A DNA stretch of 26,677 nt from Actinomycetota bacterium (GCA_026393655.1 JAPKZT010000045.1:1-26677), one strand, 5' to 3'. Positions 1-7,520 are shown, counted from the stretch's first letter. Translations and numbers: made by a program. The notes: generated by a model not told the origin, from the letters alone.

Positions 1-82
1 TTACACCAGCGGTGTGTTGGCTAAATTTGCGAAACTTGCCCAAGGCGCAGATCGTGGCGCAATCACCAACATCATCGAATAA
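1..82 (+). CDS. C-terminal end of an unidentified protein (partial)
   Basis: Reading from base 2 gives 26 codons ending in TAA at 80-82; the protein tail ends GAITNIIE. The rest of the gene lies outside the window, so no family can be assigned. Its last 11 bases overlap the end of the convergent DUF3054 gene. The frame is open and the stop sits exactly where the opposing gene ends, which supports a real gene end, but 26 codons are too few for certainty. Confidence 0.45.
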   Translation, partial: YTSGVLAKFAKLAQGADRGAITNIIE

Positions 83-428
83 CTCGCATAATTAGTCGGC
101 GGCCAACCAGTAATACGCCGAGCACAACAGTGGCGACGATAATAAATGGCGTAGCGGTACCGCGATCAAATATTAAATTTCGCAAAAGTAAGCCCAGCAC
201 TACCGTGATTAGCCAAATAACTACACCATTCTTGGTCGCATCTGGTTTTTTCCATGCTCGAGATACAACCCAACTACACACGAGCGCAATTAAAAACGGC
301 AGAGCAACTTCGATGACACCCGAGATACCTGCGCTTTCGTTGTGATTGCGTCGACCAACTGCAACAAATAACAGCACGCTAAAAATATCTAGCGATAGCG
401 CAACGACTATTTGGCGAGACTTATTCAC
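72..428 (-). CDS. DUF3054 family membrane protein
   Basis: A 118-residue protein with four hydrophobic segments, about residues 8-24, 40-57, 68-84 and 93-108, so probably an integral membrane protein with both ends on the same side. The pattern of an N-terminal VGRRNH, a middle VSRAWKKPDA, then LLLRNLIFDRGTATPFI and a final GRR matches the DUF3054 family, which is common in actinobacteria and has no known function. It starts with GTG at 428 and has no clear ribosome binding site. It lies 24 bp downstream of the dehalogenase gene on the same strand and is probably co-transcribed. Family assignment is firm; function is unknown. Confidence 0.85.
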   Translation of the reverse strand: MNKSRQIVVALSLDIFSVLLFVAVGRRNHNESAGISGVIEVALPFLIALVCSWVVSRAWKKPDATKNGVVIWLITVVLGLLLRNLIFDRGTATPFIIVATVVLGVLLVGRRLIMRVIR

Positions 429-452
429 AACGACTGATCATTGATAGCGCTC

Positions 453-1376
453 TTATTTGTTTGCCGCAATAAATTGATTGACGACATCAGCAAATTTTTC
501 ACCAGCGTCTTCTTGCAAAAAGTGTGCTGCGTTTGTAATTGTTGTGTGCGCTTGACCTGCACAACCAGGTATCTCACGCTGAAAATATCTATCTCCACCT
601 GCACTTACTGGGTCACTGTCGCTGAATGCAGTTAGAAATGGTTTTTCAAATTTGCGAAGCGACTTCCATGCTTCAACGTTTTCGCGTGCAGAAGGACTCT
701 CGGGCGAAATTGGCACAAGCGTCGGAAACACTCTGGCACCGGCTTTGTAACTGTCGTCGGGAAACGGCGCGTCATAAGCTTTATGCAATTCGTCTGCGAA
801 TGGTTTCACCTTGCATCCACCCCGCATAATTTTGCCTACGTCGAAAATCGGTGTCTCTTGGCTAAATTTTCGCCAAGCCATGAATGCTTCGCTTGCAGGA
901 CGTTCGCCAGTGTTTAGAAACGTATTCGCGGCTACAACCCGCGAAAATCTTTCTGGCATTGCCGCGACTAGTCGCAAACCAATTAGTCCACCCCAATCTT
1001 GACAAACCAAAGTCAGATTTTTTAGATCGTTGGCAACCAGCCATTGAGTCATCCAATCAACATGACGCTCATATGTATAGTCAGTCGTTTCAGTTGGTTT
1101 ATCGCTGCGACCGAAACCAATTAGGTCGGGTGCAACAACACGGTGACCCGCTGCCACAAATCGTGGAATCATCTTGCGATATAGATACGACCAACTGGGC
1201 TCACCATGCATACATAAAACAGTTTCACCAGAAGTGCCGGCGCCAGTATCAATGTGATGCACTCGCAAAGTGACAGCATCGGACACAGACGTAGCATCGA
1301 TCATTGTGTAGATCGGGGGATATGGCCAGTCGGCAAGACCTTCAAATTGTGAATCTGGTGTTTGTAAGACTTTCAT
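453..1376 (-). CDS. haloalkane dehalogenase, subfamily I (alpha/beta hydrolase)
   Basis: A 307-residue alpha/beta-hydrolase that should cleave carbon-halogen bonds hydrolytically. The oxyanion strand HGEPSWSY is at about 57-64. The nucleophile elbow CQDWGG gives nucleophile Asp127 and halide-binding Trp128. A cap domain spans about 155-225, with Trp168 in FMAWRKF as candidate second halide ligand. The acid is likely Asp255 in FSDSDP, and the base His285 in NAAHFLQED. The HGEP and QDWGG motifs, the acid placed late, and the length of about 300 are those of DhlA-type (HLD-I) enzymes. An AAGGGG ribosome binding site (1385-1390, other strand) lies 8 nt before the ATG. No dehalogenation pathway genes lie nearby, so the natural substrate is unknown; an epoxide hydrolase or other hydrolase activity is the main alternative. 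Confidence 0.88.
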   Translation of the reverse strand: MKVLQTPDSQFEGLADWPYPPIYTMIDATSVSDAVTLRVHHIDTGAGTSGETVLCMHGEPSWSYLYRKMIPRFVAAGHRVVAPDLIGFGRSDKPTETTDYTYERHVDWMTQWLVANDLKNLTLVCQDWGGLIGLRLVAAMPERFSRVVAANTFLNTGERPASEAFMAWRKFSQETPIFDVGKIMRGGCKVKPFADELHKAYDAPFPDDSYKAGARVFPTLVPISPESPSARENVEAWKSLRKFEKPFLTAFSDSDPVSAGGDRYFQREIPGCAGQAHTTITNAAHFLQEDAGEKFADVVNQFIAANK

Positions 1377-1531
1377 TGTTGTAACCCCTTACCGTGTACG
1401 AGTATGGGCAGAGTATCTTTTGGTGATGAAAACCAGCGATTCGTAGCGAGTTTTAGACGTGCGCTTTAACGGTTTAGATAGCTCTAAACGCAGGTTGCGA
1501 ACAGCCGTGATTTGCTGCCACACTGAGAGGG
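1377..1531. other. divergent promoter region between the dehalogenase gene and the ilv leader
   Basis: About 155 bp between the leftward dehalogenase start and the rightward ilv leader ORF; with the leader itself the gene-free stretch reaches ilvB at 1695. It must hold promoters for both directions, but I could not pick a convincing -35/-10 pair in either. The only clear structure is the inverted repeat listed at 1472-1489. Confidence 0.5.
1472..1489. repeat. 7-bp perfect inverted repeat upstream of the ilv leader
   Basis: GTTTAGA and TCTAAAC are separated by TAGC. The repeat is 43 bp before the leader ORF, where a promoter or operator would be expected. There is no T-tract after it, so it is not an intrinsic terminator. 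A related TTTAGA occurs just upstream at 1453-1458. Its role as a regulator-binding site is inference. Confidence 0.4.
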
Positions 1532-1582
1532 ATGTTTACAACAAAAGGTCTTTATAGCGCAACTGTCGTAGTTATTCTCTAG
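1532..1582 (+). CDS. ilv leader peptide (attenuator ORF, 16 aa)
   Basis: A 16-codon ORF, ATG to TAG, whose last five codons are Val-Val-Val-Ile-Leu (GTC GTA GTT ATT CTC). Ilv operon leader peptides are known to be rich in branched-chain codons, so that a shortage of charged tRNA stalls the ribosome there. It is followed at once by a hairpin and an intrinsic terminator, 112 bp before ilvB. A purine-rich GAGAGGG (1525-1531) precedes the ATG, but almost without spacer, so initiation may be weak. The same logic is described for ilvBNC of Corynebacterium. The codon run and the position make chance unlikely. Confidence 0.8.
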   Translation: MFTTKGLYSATVVVIL

Positions 1583-1606
1583 GCGCGCGCTCAAAGAGCG
1601 TGCGCC
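1582..1606 (+). promoter_or_regulatory. hairpin next to the leader-peptide stop codon (attenuator arm)
   Basis: The arms GGCGCGCGCTC (1582-1592) and GAGCGTGCGCC (1596-1606) pair over 11 bp with one G-U and an AAA loop. The left arm begins at the last base of the leader stop codon, so a ribosome stalled on the Val/Ile/Leu codons would cover it, while a ribosome finishing translation would release it. It is thus placed to sense leader translation. I could not find by eye a strong alternative pairing with the terminator arms. Confidence 0.65.
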
Positions 1607-1609
1607 GAC

Positions 1610-1634
1610 AACCTCCCGTCAGGGAGGTTTTTTT
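1610..1634 (+). terminator. intrinsic terminator in the ilv leader (attenuator)
   Basis: The arms AACCTCCC (1610-1617) and GGGAGGTT (1622-1629) close a GTCA loop, and the stem runs into a seven-T tract (1628-1634). It lies between the leader peptide and ilvB, so read-through must be regulated for ilvBNC to be expressed. It lies 3 nt after the stop-codon hairpin, as in classical attenuators. Confidence 0.85.
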
Positions 1635-1694
1635 ATTACCCAAAATCAATTAGAAAAGCCAACATCATTAAGCAGCAAAAGTAGGAGAGCGAAA

Positions 1695-3455
1695 ATGAAA
1701 TCGAATCAACAACTCACAGGCGCACAAGCACTGATCAAAGGTCTCGAGCTAGAAAATGTTGATGTGATGTTTGGTCTCCCTGGTGGCTGCATCTTGCCTG
1801 CATATGACCCATTGATCAAGTCGAGCATTCGCCACATTCTTGTGCGCCATGAACAAGGTGCCGGCCACATGGCCGAAGGTTATGCCCACGTGACTGGTCG
1901 CCCAGGTGTCGCGATGGTTACGAGTGGTCCTGCTGCGACAAACTTAGTCACACCGCTGTGCGATGCATTTATGGATTCAATCCCGATGGTTGCAATAACT
2001 GGTCAGGTACCAACAAGCGCAATCGGTACTGATGCGTTTCAAGAATGTGACACAGTTGGTATCACACGCAGCATCACAAAGCACAACGAACTTGTAATGA
2101 GCGCAGATGATTTACCGATGGCGATTCGACAAGCATTTCATATCGCAACAACTGGTCGACCTGGTCCAGTTTTAATTGACGTACCAAAAGATGTACTACA
2201 AAACATGATGGATTGGCATTGGCCAACAGATGACGAAGTTATAGATAGTTTGCCTGGATACAAGCCAACTACCAAGGGTCATCCGCGGATGATTAAAGAG
2301 GCGGCAAAATTAATCCTTGAATCAAAGCAACCAATTCTTTACGTTGGTGGTGGCGTACTCAAGGCCCGTGCCGCTGATGCGTTGCGAGAACTTGCTGAAC
2401 TCACACAGATTCCGGTCGTCACAACGTTGATGGCGCGCGGTGCGTTTCCTGATAATCATCCATTGTGTTTAGGTATGCCAGGAATGCACGGCAATGCAAC
2501 TGCAGTGACTGCATTACAAAAAGCAGACTTGTTGATCGCGCTTGGTTCGCGATTTGATGACCGCGTAACAGGCAAAGTTTCAGCATTTGCACCTGGTGCG
2601 AAAATTATTCATGTCGATATTGATCCTGCTGAGCAAGGCAAAGTTCGCAAGCCAGACGTGCCAATCGTTGGTGACTGTCGACTCGTAATCGAAGAAATGA
2701 TTATCGCAATACGAGATTTGCTTGCTGGAACGATGGTGCAAGAAGATATTTCGGCTTGGCGTAGTCGCGTCAACGGCTGGAAAGAAAATTTCCCTCTCGC
2801 TTATGAGCCAAGTGCACTTGGTGCGGCACTCAAGCCGCAGTATTGTCTCGAAAAACTTCGTGATGCATCGCCAGACGGCACAATTCTTGTTTCAGGTGTT
2901 GGACAACATCAAATGTGGTCGAGTCAGTATTGGCATTTCAACGAACCGTACACCTGGGTTAACTCTGGTGGTCTTGGCACGATGGGCTTTTCGGTGCCTG
3001 CTGCAATTGGTGCAAAAGTTGGTCGCCCAGACAAAACAGTTTGGGCAATTGACGGCGACGGTTGCTTTCAGATGACTGCTCAAGAATTAATCACCGCATC
3101 AGTTGAACAAATTCCGATCAAGGTCGGCATCTTGAACAACTCAAATCTTGGCATGGTTCGTCAATGGCAAGAGATGTTCTACGACAATCGTTACAGTCAA
3201 GTTCACTTTTCTGAGACAGTGCCCGACTACATCAAATGGGCCGAAGCAATGGGATGCGTTGGCATTCGTGTTGACTCGCCTGAAGAAGTTGAATCAGCCA
3301 TTGAAAAAGCAAACAGCATCAACGACCGTCCAGTCGTAGTTGAATTTCGAGTCGAGCCAACTGAGCAAGTCTTTCCGATGGTTGCTGCTGGCAAAGGCAA
3401 CGACGAAATTATGTTGCAACCATCTCAAGAAAAGCGACGGGAGTTTTTGCGATGA
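1695..3455 (+). CDS. ilvB: acetolactate synthase, large catalytic subunit
   Basis: A 586-residue ThDP-dependent enzyme that condenses two pyruvates to acetolactate, or pyruvate with 2-oxobutyrate, the first shared step of valine, leucine and isoleucine synthesis. The N-terminal pyrimidine-binding domain carries catalytic Glu53 in RHEQGAGHMAEGYA. A central FAD/ADP-type domain (about 195-330) contains RFDDRVTGK. The C-terminal domain has the ThDP/Mg motif GDGCFQMT...NN near 453-481. Length is typical of the family. AGGAG (1683-1687) precedes the ATG by 7 nt. The 3' end overlaps ilvN by 4 bp (ATGA). Expression is likely controlled by the leader attenuator upstream. Confidence 0.97.
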   Translation: MKSNQQLTGAQALIKGLELENVDVMFGLPGGCILPAYDPLIKSSIRHILVRHEQGAGHMAEGYAHVTGRPGVAMVTSGPAATNLVTPLCDAFMDSIPMVAITGQVPTSAIGTDAFQECDTVGITRSITKHNELVMSADDLPMAIRQAFHIATTGRPGPVLIDVPKDVLQNMMDWHWPTDDEVIDSLPGYKPTTKGHPRMIKEAAKLILESKQPILYVGGGVLKARAADALRELAELTQIPVVTTLMARGAFPDNHPLCLGMPGMHGNATAVTALQKADLLIALGSRFDDRVTGKVSAFAPGAKIIHVDIDPAEQGKVRKPDVPIVGDCRLVIEEMIIAIRDLLAGTMVQEDISAWRSRVNGWKENFPLAYEPSALGAALKPQYCLEKLRDASPDGTILVSGVGQHQMWSSQYWHFNEPYTWVNSGGLGTMGFSVPAAIGAKVGRPDKTVWAIDGDGCFQMTAQELITASVEQIPIKVGILNNSNLGMVRQWQEMFYDNRYSQVHFSETVPDYIKWAEAMGCVGIRVDSPEEVESAIEKANSINDRPVVVEFRVEPTEQVFPMVAAGKGNDEIMLQPSQEKRREFLR

Positions 3456-4009
3456 CCGGAAATAATCCACACGGCACGGCGTCAAATCATCATGTGCTCT
3501 CGGTGTTGGTGCAAAACCGACCGGGTGTTCTGGCTCGTGTCGCATCGTTGTTTGCACGTCGCGGGTACAACATTTTCTCGCTCGCAGTCGCACCAACTGA
3601 ACAAGAAGATTACAGTCGCATCACGATCGTCGTAGACCTTGAGAGTGCAACTCTCGAACAGATGGTCAAACAGTTGTTCAAACTTGTTGATGTAGTGCGA
3701 ATCTCTGAGCTTGATCCGCGTAACTCAGTAGAGCGTGAGTTAATGGTCGCCACGGTGCGATCGACGCCAGAGCAACGTGGTCAAATCGTTGAACTGACCA
3801 ATATCTTCGAAGGCAAGATTCTTGGGGTTGGGCCTGAGGCTTTAAGCGTAAGCCTGGATGGAAGTCCAGAAAAATTGAACGATTTTTCAGAATTGCTGCG
3901 ACAATATGGAATCATTGAATCACAGCGCACCGGCCGGGTTGCGCTGCCAAAATTAGATCGCATTGCACGAGTTCGTGCGGTGAAAGAACCAAAGGGAAAG
4001 GCAAACTAA
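3452..4009 (+). CDS. ilvN: acetolactate synthase, small regulatory subunit
   Basis: A 185-residue regulatory subunit that binds IlvB, stimulates it and confers valine feedback inhibition. The N-terminal ACT domain (about 15-88) carries the NRPGVLARVASLF motif and the following RRGYNI typical of the family. The C-terminal domain (about 95-170) contains the DNSVERE-like element DPRNSVERELM and a late GIIES-type strand. Start and stop overlap both neighbours (ATGA with ilvB, TAATG with ilvC), so translation is coupled. It is slightly longer than average because of a 12-residue polar N-terminus. Confidence 0.95.
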   Translation: MTGNNPHGTASNHHVLSVLVQNRPGVLARVASLFARRGYNIFSLAVAPTEQEDYSRITIVVDLESATLEQMVKQLFKLVDVVRISELDPRNSVERELMVATVRSTPEQRGQIVELTNIFEGKILGVGPEALSVSLDGSPEKLNDFSELLRQYGIIESQRTGRVALPKLDRIARVRAVKEPKGKAN

Positions 4010-5037
4010 TGGCTGCAAATGTTTACTACGAGAAGGATGCTGATCCATCGATTATTCGCTCAAAGAAAGTTGCGATTGTTGGTTACGGTTCGCAAGGTCA
4101 CGCCCACGCACTGAACCTCAAAGAATCGGGTGTTGATGTAGTCGTTGGTTTGCGTGACGGTTCGTCGTCGGCCGCCAAGGCAACTGCTGCTGGGCTCAAA
4201 GTGATGTCAATTGCAGATGCAACAAAGTGGGCTGATGTGATCATGATTCTTGCACCAGACACTGAGCAGAAAAAGATTTATGACGAGCACATCAAAGCGA
4301 ATCTTGCAGACGGCAAGGCGATTGCGTTCGCGCACGGTTTCAATATTCGCTTTGAGCGAATCGCGCCACCAAAAGGTGTCGACGTGATCATGATCGCGCC
4401 AAAAGGTCCGGGCCACCTTGTGCGACGCACTTTCACCGAAGGCGGCGGAGTGCCGGCACTTATTGCCGTTCATCAAGATGCAACTGGTGGCGCCAAAGCA
4501 CTCGCACTTTCATATGCCGAAGCAATCGGTGGTGCACGCGCTGGAGTTATCGAAACAACTTTCCCTGAAGAGACCGAAACTGATTTGTTTGGTGAGCAAG
4601 TTGTGTTGTGTGGTGGCGTGACATCTCTCGTGATGGCCGGTTTTGAAACACTTGTTGAAGCTGGTTACGCACCAGAGATGGCATATTTTGAGTGTCTGCA
4701 TGAAGTGAAACTGATCGTTGACTTAATGTACGAAGAGGGCATCGCAGGAATGCGTTATTCGATTTCAGATACAGCCGAGTACGGCGATGTGACCCGCGGT
4801 CCGCGGATTATTGATGCCGACACCAAGAAGCGAATGAAAGTTATTCTCGAAGAAATTCAATCGGGTAAGTTTGCCGAAGAGTGGATCGCCGAAAGTGATT
4901 CAGGACGTAAGCGTTTCTCTGAACTTCGCAACGCTGGCAAGAATCATCCAATTGAAAAAGTTGGGTCTCACTTGCGCTCGATGATGCCATTTATTTCTAA
5001 GGGCAAGCAGAAGGTTTCAGAGATTTCAGGCGGTTAA
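4009..5037 (+). CDS. ilvC: ketol-acid reductoisomerase, class I
   Basis: A 342-residue NADPH-dependent enzyme that rearranges and reduces acetolactate to dihydroxyisovalerate, the second shared step of branched-chain amino acid synthesis. The Rossmann motif GYGSQGHAHALNL is at about 26-38, and the cofactor-specificity loop LRDGSSS follows the second strand. The C-terminal knotted domain has the Mg-binding sequences DLFGEQ and FECLHEVKLIVDLMYEEG. Length is that of the short class I form. It begins at the last base of the ilvN stop codon. No T-tract terminator follows. Confidence 0.97.
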   Translation: MAANVYYEKDADPSIIRSKKVAIVGYGSQGHAHALNLKESGVDVVVGLRDGSSSAAKATAAGLKVMSIADATKWADVIMILAPDTEQKKIYDEHIKANLADGKAIAFAHGFNIRFERIAPPKGVDVIMIAPKGPGHLVRRTFTEGGGVPALIAVHQDATGGAKALALSYAEAIGGARAGVIETTFPEETETDLFGEQVVLCGGVTSLVMAGFETLVEAGYAPEMAYFECLHEVKLIVDLMYEEGIAGMRYSISDTAEYGDVTRGPRIIDADTKKRMKVILEEIQSGKFAEEWIAESDSGRKRFSELRNAGKNHPIEKVGSHLRSMMPFISKGKQKVSEISGG

Positions 5038-5103
5038 AAAGCCAACTAGCCCATATAAGCCTCATATAAATCCCATTAAACCCCTTGTAAACAAAGTGTT
5101 TTG

Positions 5104-5128
5104 AATCCCGAGTTGTTTAGTCGGGATT
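5104..5128. repeat. inverted repeat surrounding the metY -35 region
   Basis: The arms AATCCCGA (5104-5111) and TCGGGATT (5121-5128) are perfect 8-bp complements with a 9-nt loop. The loop contains the predicted -35 of metY and the right arm lies in the spacer. No T-tract follows on either strand, so it is not an ordinary ilvC terminator. A regulator-binding site is the simplest reading, which is inference. Confidence 0.55.
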
Positions 5129-5141
5129 AGAGTGCTATGTT
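5113..5141 (+). promoter_or_regulatory. metY promoter, apparently giving a leaderless mRNA
   Basis: TTGTTT (5113-5118) and TATGTT (5136-5141) are 17 bp apart, close to the consensus -35/-10 of the main sigma factor. Only 6 nt separate the -10 from the ATG at 5148, so transcription should begin at or next to the start codon. No ribosome binding site is present, which fits a leaderless message, common in actinobacteria. Confidence 0.6.
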
Positions 5142-5147
5142 GCCTGC

Positions 5148-6461
5148 ATGACAAATCCAAATTGGGGCTTCGATACTCGTCAAATTCATGCTGGTCAAGA
5201 ACCAGACTCAGCAACAGGCGCTCGCGCAGTGCCGGTTTACCGCACAACTAGTTATGTGTTCCGCGATGCGCAACATGCGCAGAACTTGTTTGCACTTGCC
5301 GAGATCGGAAACATCTACACCCGAATTATGAACCCAACACAGGGTGTGCTTGAGGCACGGTTGTCGTCACTTGAAGGTGGCACCGCGACTGCAGTTGGTC
5401 TGCCCGGTGCACTTGCTGTCAGTTCGGGTCAGTCGGCTGAGTTGCTTGCAATTTTGACTTTGGCTGAGGCTGGTTCGCACATCGTTTCATCGCCAACTTT
5501 GTACGGCGGCACTTACAATTTATTTCACTACACGTTGCCAAAACTTGGCATTGAAGTTTCGTTCGTTGATGACCCCGACAACTTGGATCAATGGCGCGCG
5601 GCGGTCAAGCCAAATACAAAAGCGTTCTACGGCGAAGTTCTCGCCAACCCACGCAACAGCGTGCTTGATATCGAAGGCGTGAGCAAAGTTGCACACGAAG
5701 CCGGAGTTCCGTTGATCGTTGACAACACAGTGCCTACTCCATATTTGATTCGTCCAATTGAATGGGGTGCAGACATAGTCGTGCACTCGCTGACAAAATT
5801 CATTGGCGGCCATGGCACGAGCATTGGTGGCGCAATCATTGACGGCGGCACTTTTGACTTTGGCAAGGGCGACAAGTTTCCGAACTTCACAAAACCTGAC
5901 CCGAGTTATCACGGCTTGGCATATTGGCCAGCACTAGGTGCAGGCTCTTACATCATTAAGGCGCGCGTTCAAATGTTGCGCGATTTAGGCATGGCGACAA
6001 CACCAGACAATGCTTTCAACTTCTTGCAAGGTCTCGAAACATTGTCGCTGCGAATGGATCGTCACTGGGCCAATTCACAACGAGTCGGCGAATATCTCGC
6101 CAAGCACGCGCAAGTTGAAGAAGTGTTTTATGCAGGTTTGCCGACGAGCAAGTGGCATGAGCGGGCAAAGAAATATGGCCGCGGTCTCGGCTATGGCTCG
6201 GTGTTGGCGTTCAACATCAAAGGTGGCCTTGAAGCGGGGCAAAAGTTCGTCGCGGGTCTTAAATTGCATAGCCATGTTGCGAATATTGGTGATGTGCGAA
6301 GCCTCGTGATTCACCCAGCGTCTACAACCCACAGTCAGCTTTCGCCTGAAGAACAGGCTTCAACGGGTGTGTTTCCTGGGTTAGTTCGTCTCTCGGTTGG
6401 CCTTGAGTCAATTGAAGACATTTTGGCTGACCTAGAAGAGGGCTTCAAAGCACTTAGCTAG
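5148..6461 (+). CDS. metY: O-acetylhomoserine sulfhydrylase (PLP enzyme)
   Basis: A 437-residue Cys/Met-metabolism PLP enzyme that makes homocysteine from O-acetylhomoserine and sulfide, for methionine synthesis. The N-terminus GFDTRQIHAGQEPDSATGAR and the tyrosine/arginine element IYTRIMNPTQGVLEARLS are characteristic of MetY-type members. The PLP Schiff-base lysine is Lys217 in HSLTKFIGGHGTS. The aspartate that contacts the pyridine ring lies in PLIVDNTVPTPYL. The length of about 430, with the extra loop after the lysine, separates it from the shorter cystathionine gamma-synthase group. It has its own promoter after ilvC; no metX is adjacent. O-succinylhomoserine use cannot be excluded from sequence. 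Confidence 0.93.
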   Translation: MTNPNWGFDTRQIHAGQEPDSATGARAVPVYRTTSYVFRDAQHAQNLFALAEIGNIYTRIMNPTQGVLEARLSSLEGGTATAVGLPGALAVSSGQSAELLAILTLAEAGSHIVSSPTLYGGTYNLFHYTLPKLGIEVSFVDDPDNLDQWRAAVKPNTKAFYGEVLANPRNSVLDIEGVSKVAHEAGVPLIVDNTVPTPYLIRPIEWGADIVVHSLTKFIGGHGTSIGGAIIDGGTFDFGKGDKFPNFTKPDPSYHGLAYWPALGAGSYIIKARVQMLRDLGMATTPDNAFNFLQGLETLSLRMDRHWANSQRVGEYLAKHAQVEEVFYAGLPTSKWHERAKKYGRGLGYGSVLAFNIKGGLEAGQKFVAGLKLHSHVANIGDVRSLVIHPASTTHSQLSPEEQASTGVFPGLVRLSVGLESIEDILADLEEGFKALS

Positions 6462-6498
6462 TTAATTCACTAGTTAATTCATCTCTCGTTCACTTTGG
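6458..6498 (+). promoter_or_regulatory. tandem 12-bp repeat and PHO-box-like TTCA repeats before pstC
   Basis: CTAGTTAATTCA occurs twice in tandem (6458-6469 and 6470-6481), the first copy overlapping the metY stop codon. With a further GTTCAC at 6488-6493 this places TTCA at 6466, 6478 and 6489, spaced 12 and 11 bp. Actinobacterial phosphate regulators of the PhoP/RegX3 type bind direct repeats of about 11 bp with a GTTCA core. The site lies about 30-70 bp before pstC. Only the last unit fits the core well, so this is tentative. Confidence 0.35.
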
Positions 6499-6530
6499 CG
6501 ACAGATTGAGGTAATCAGACAAGGCGAGAC

Positions 6531-7520
6531 TTGGGTCTCATGGGCGATGTGGCAACTACTGAGATTATTCCAGTGCCACGAGAGCTCGCGGTTGTTTATA
6601 ACCGGGCTGATCGAATTTTTAGGCGGATAGTTACTTCTGGTGCGCTGACATCGCTTATATTGCTCGGCCTTATCGGCATGTTTTTGTTTATCAAGAGCGC
6701 CCAAATTTTTAATGATCGCGGTTTGAGTTTCATTACTGGTTCAAATTGGACGGCCGGCAGTGGTGACGGTGTGATTCTTGATGATTTCTCAATCGGGCCA
6801 ATGCTCACCGGGACTATTCTCGTATCTTTAATCGCATTGATTATTGCGATGCCACTTGCGATTGGTGGTGCGTTGTACATTGAATTTTACGCTCAGCCAA
6901 AAATAAGAAAAGTATTGAGCACGTTGCTTGACTTGGCTGCGGCGATACCTTCTTTGATTTTTGGTCTCTGGGGAGTCGTGATTTTCACTTCGTTTGGTGA
7001 GCGTTGGTCAGCTTTACTTAACTCAAGATTTGGATGGGTGCCGTTCATCAGGGTTCAGAACGAAATTTTTGGTCGAAGCCCTTTTATCGCGGGTTGTGTT
7101 TTGGCATCATTAATCATTCCAATTATTACTTCTGTGTCTCGTGAAGTCTTTTCGCGTACGCCTCGAGACTTAATTGACACTTGTTATGCGCTTGGCAGTT
7201 CTCGTTGGGGAGCAATTCGTACAGTTGTGTTGCCATTCGGAAAAAGCGGCGTAATTGGTGGAGCGATGCTCGGACTTGGTCGAGCGCTCGGTGAAACGGT
7301 TGCAGTTTATTTATTATTGAATATTGTGTTTCGATACAACTTCAGAATTTTAGAATCCGAAGGCGGCAACATCGCCTCGTTGATTGCCACGAAATTTGGC
7401 GAAGCAACGCAATATGAACTCAAAGCACTTATTGCTGCAGGTTTTGTATTATTCATGTTGACGCTTGTCGTAAACATGCTGGCGGCAACAATCGTTACGA
7501 GATCAACGGTCCGTAAATGA
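6531..7520 (+). CDS. pstC: phosphate ABC transporter permease PstC
   Basis: A 329-residue integral membrane subunit of the high-affinity phosphate importer. It has a cytoplasmic N-terminus, a first membrane segment at about 36-55, a periplasmic stretch with FITGSNWT, and a typical ABC permease core of five further segments. The EAA-type coupling loop reads YALGSSRWGAIRTVVLP and is followed by GLGRALGETVAVY, as in PstC proteins. The start is uncertain: TTG at 6531 is preceded by AAGGCGAG at workable spacing, while ATG at 6540 would shorten it by three residues. The stop overlaps pstA by 4 bp (ATGA). Confidence 0.95.
   Translation: MGLMGDVATTEIIPVPRELAVVYNRADRIFRRIVTSGALTSLILLGLIGMFLFIKSAQIFNDRGLSFITGSNWTAGSGDGVILDDFSIGPMLTGTILVSLIALIIAMPLAIGGALYIEFYAQPKIRKVLSTLLDLAAAIPSLIFGLWGVVIFTSFGERWSALLNSRFGWVPFIRVQNEIFGRSPFIAGCVLASLIIPIITSVSREVFSRTPRDLIDTCYALGSSRWGAIRTVVLPFGKSGVIGGAMLGLGRALGETVAVYLLLNIVFRYNFRILESEGGNIASLIATKFGEATQYELKALIAAGFVLFMLTLVVNMLAATIVTRSTVRK

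Noticed and set aside
884..1273. 129-codon plus-strand ORF opposite the dehalogenase gene
   Set aside because: It lies wholly antisense to a gene with an intact catalytic set and has no recognisable domain or ribosome binding site.
5104..5128. Intrinsic terminator of the ilv operon
   Set aside because: The stem is followed by AGAGTGC, not a T-tract, and it surrounds the metY -35 element; an operator is more likely.
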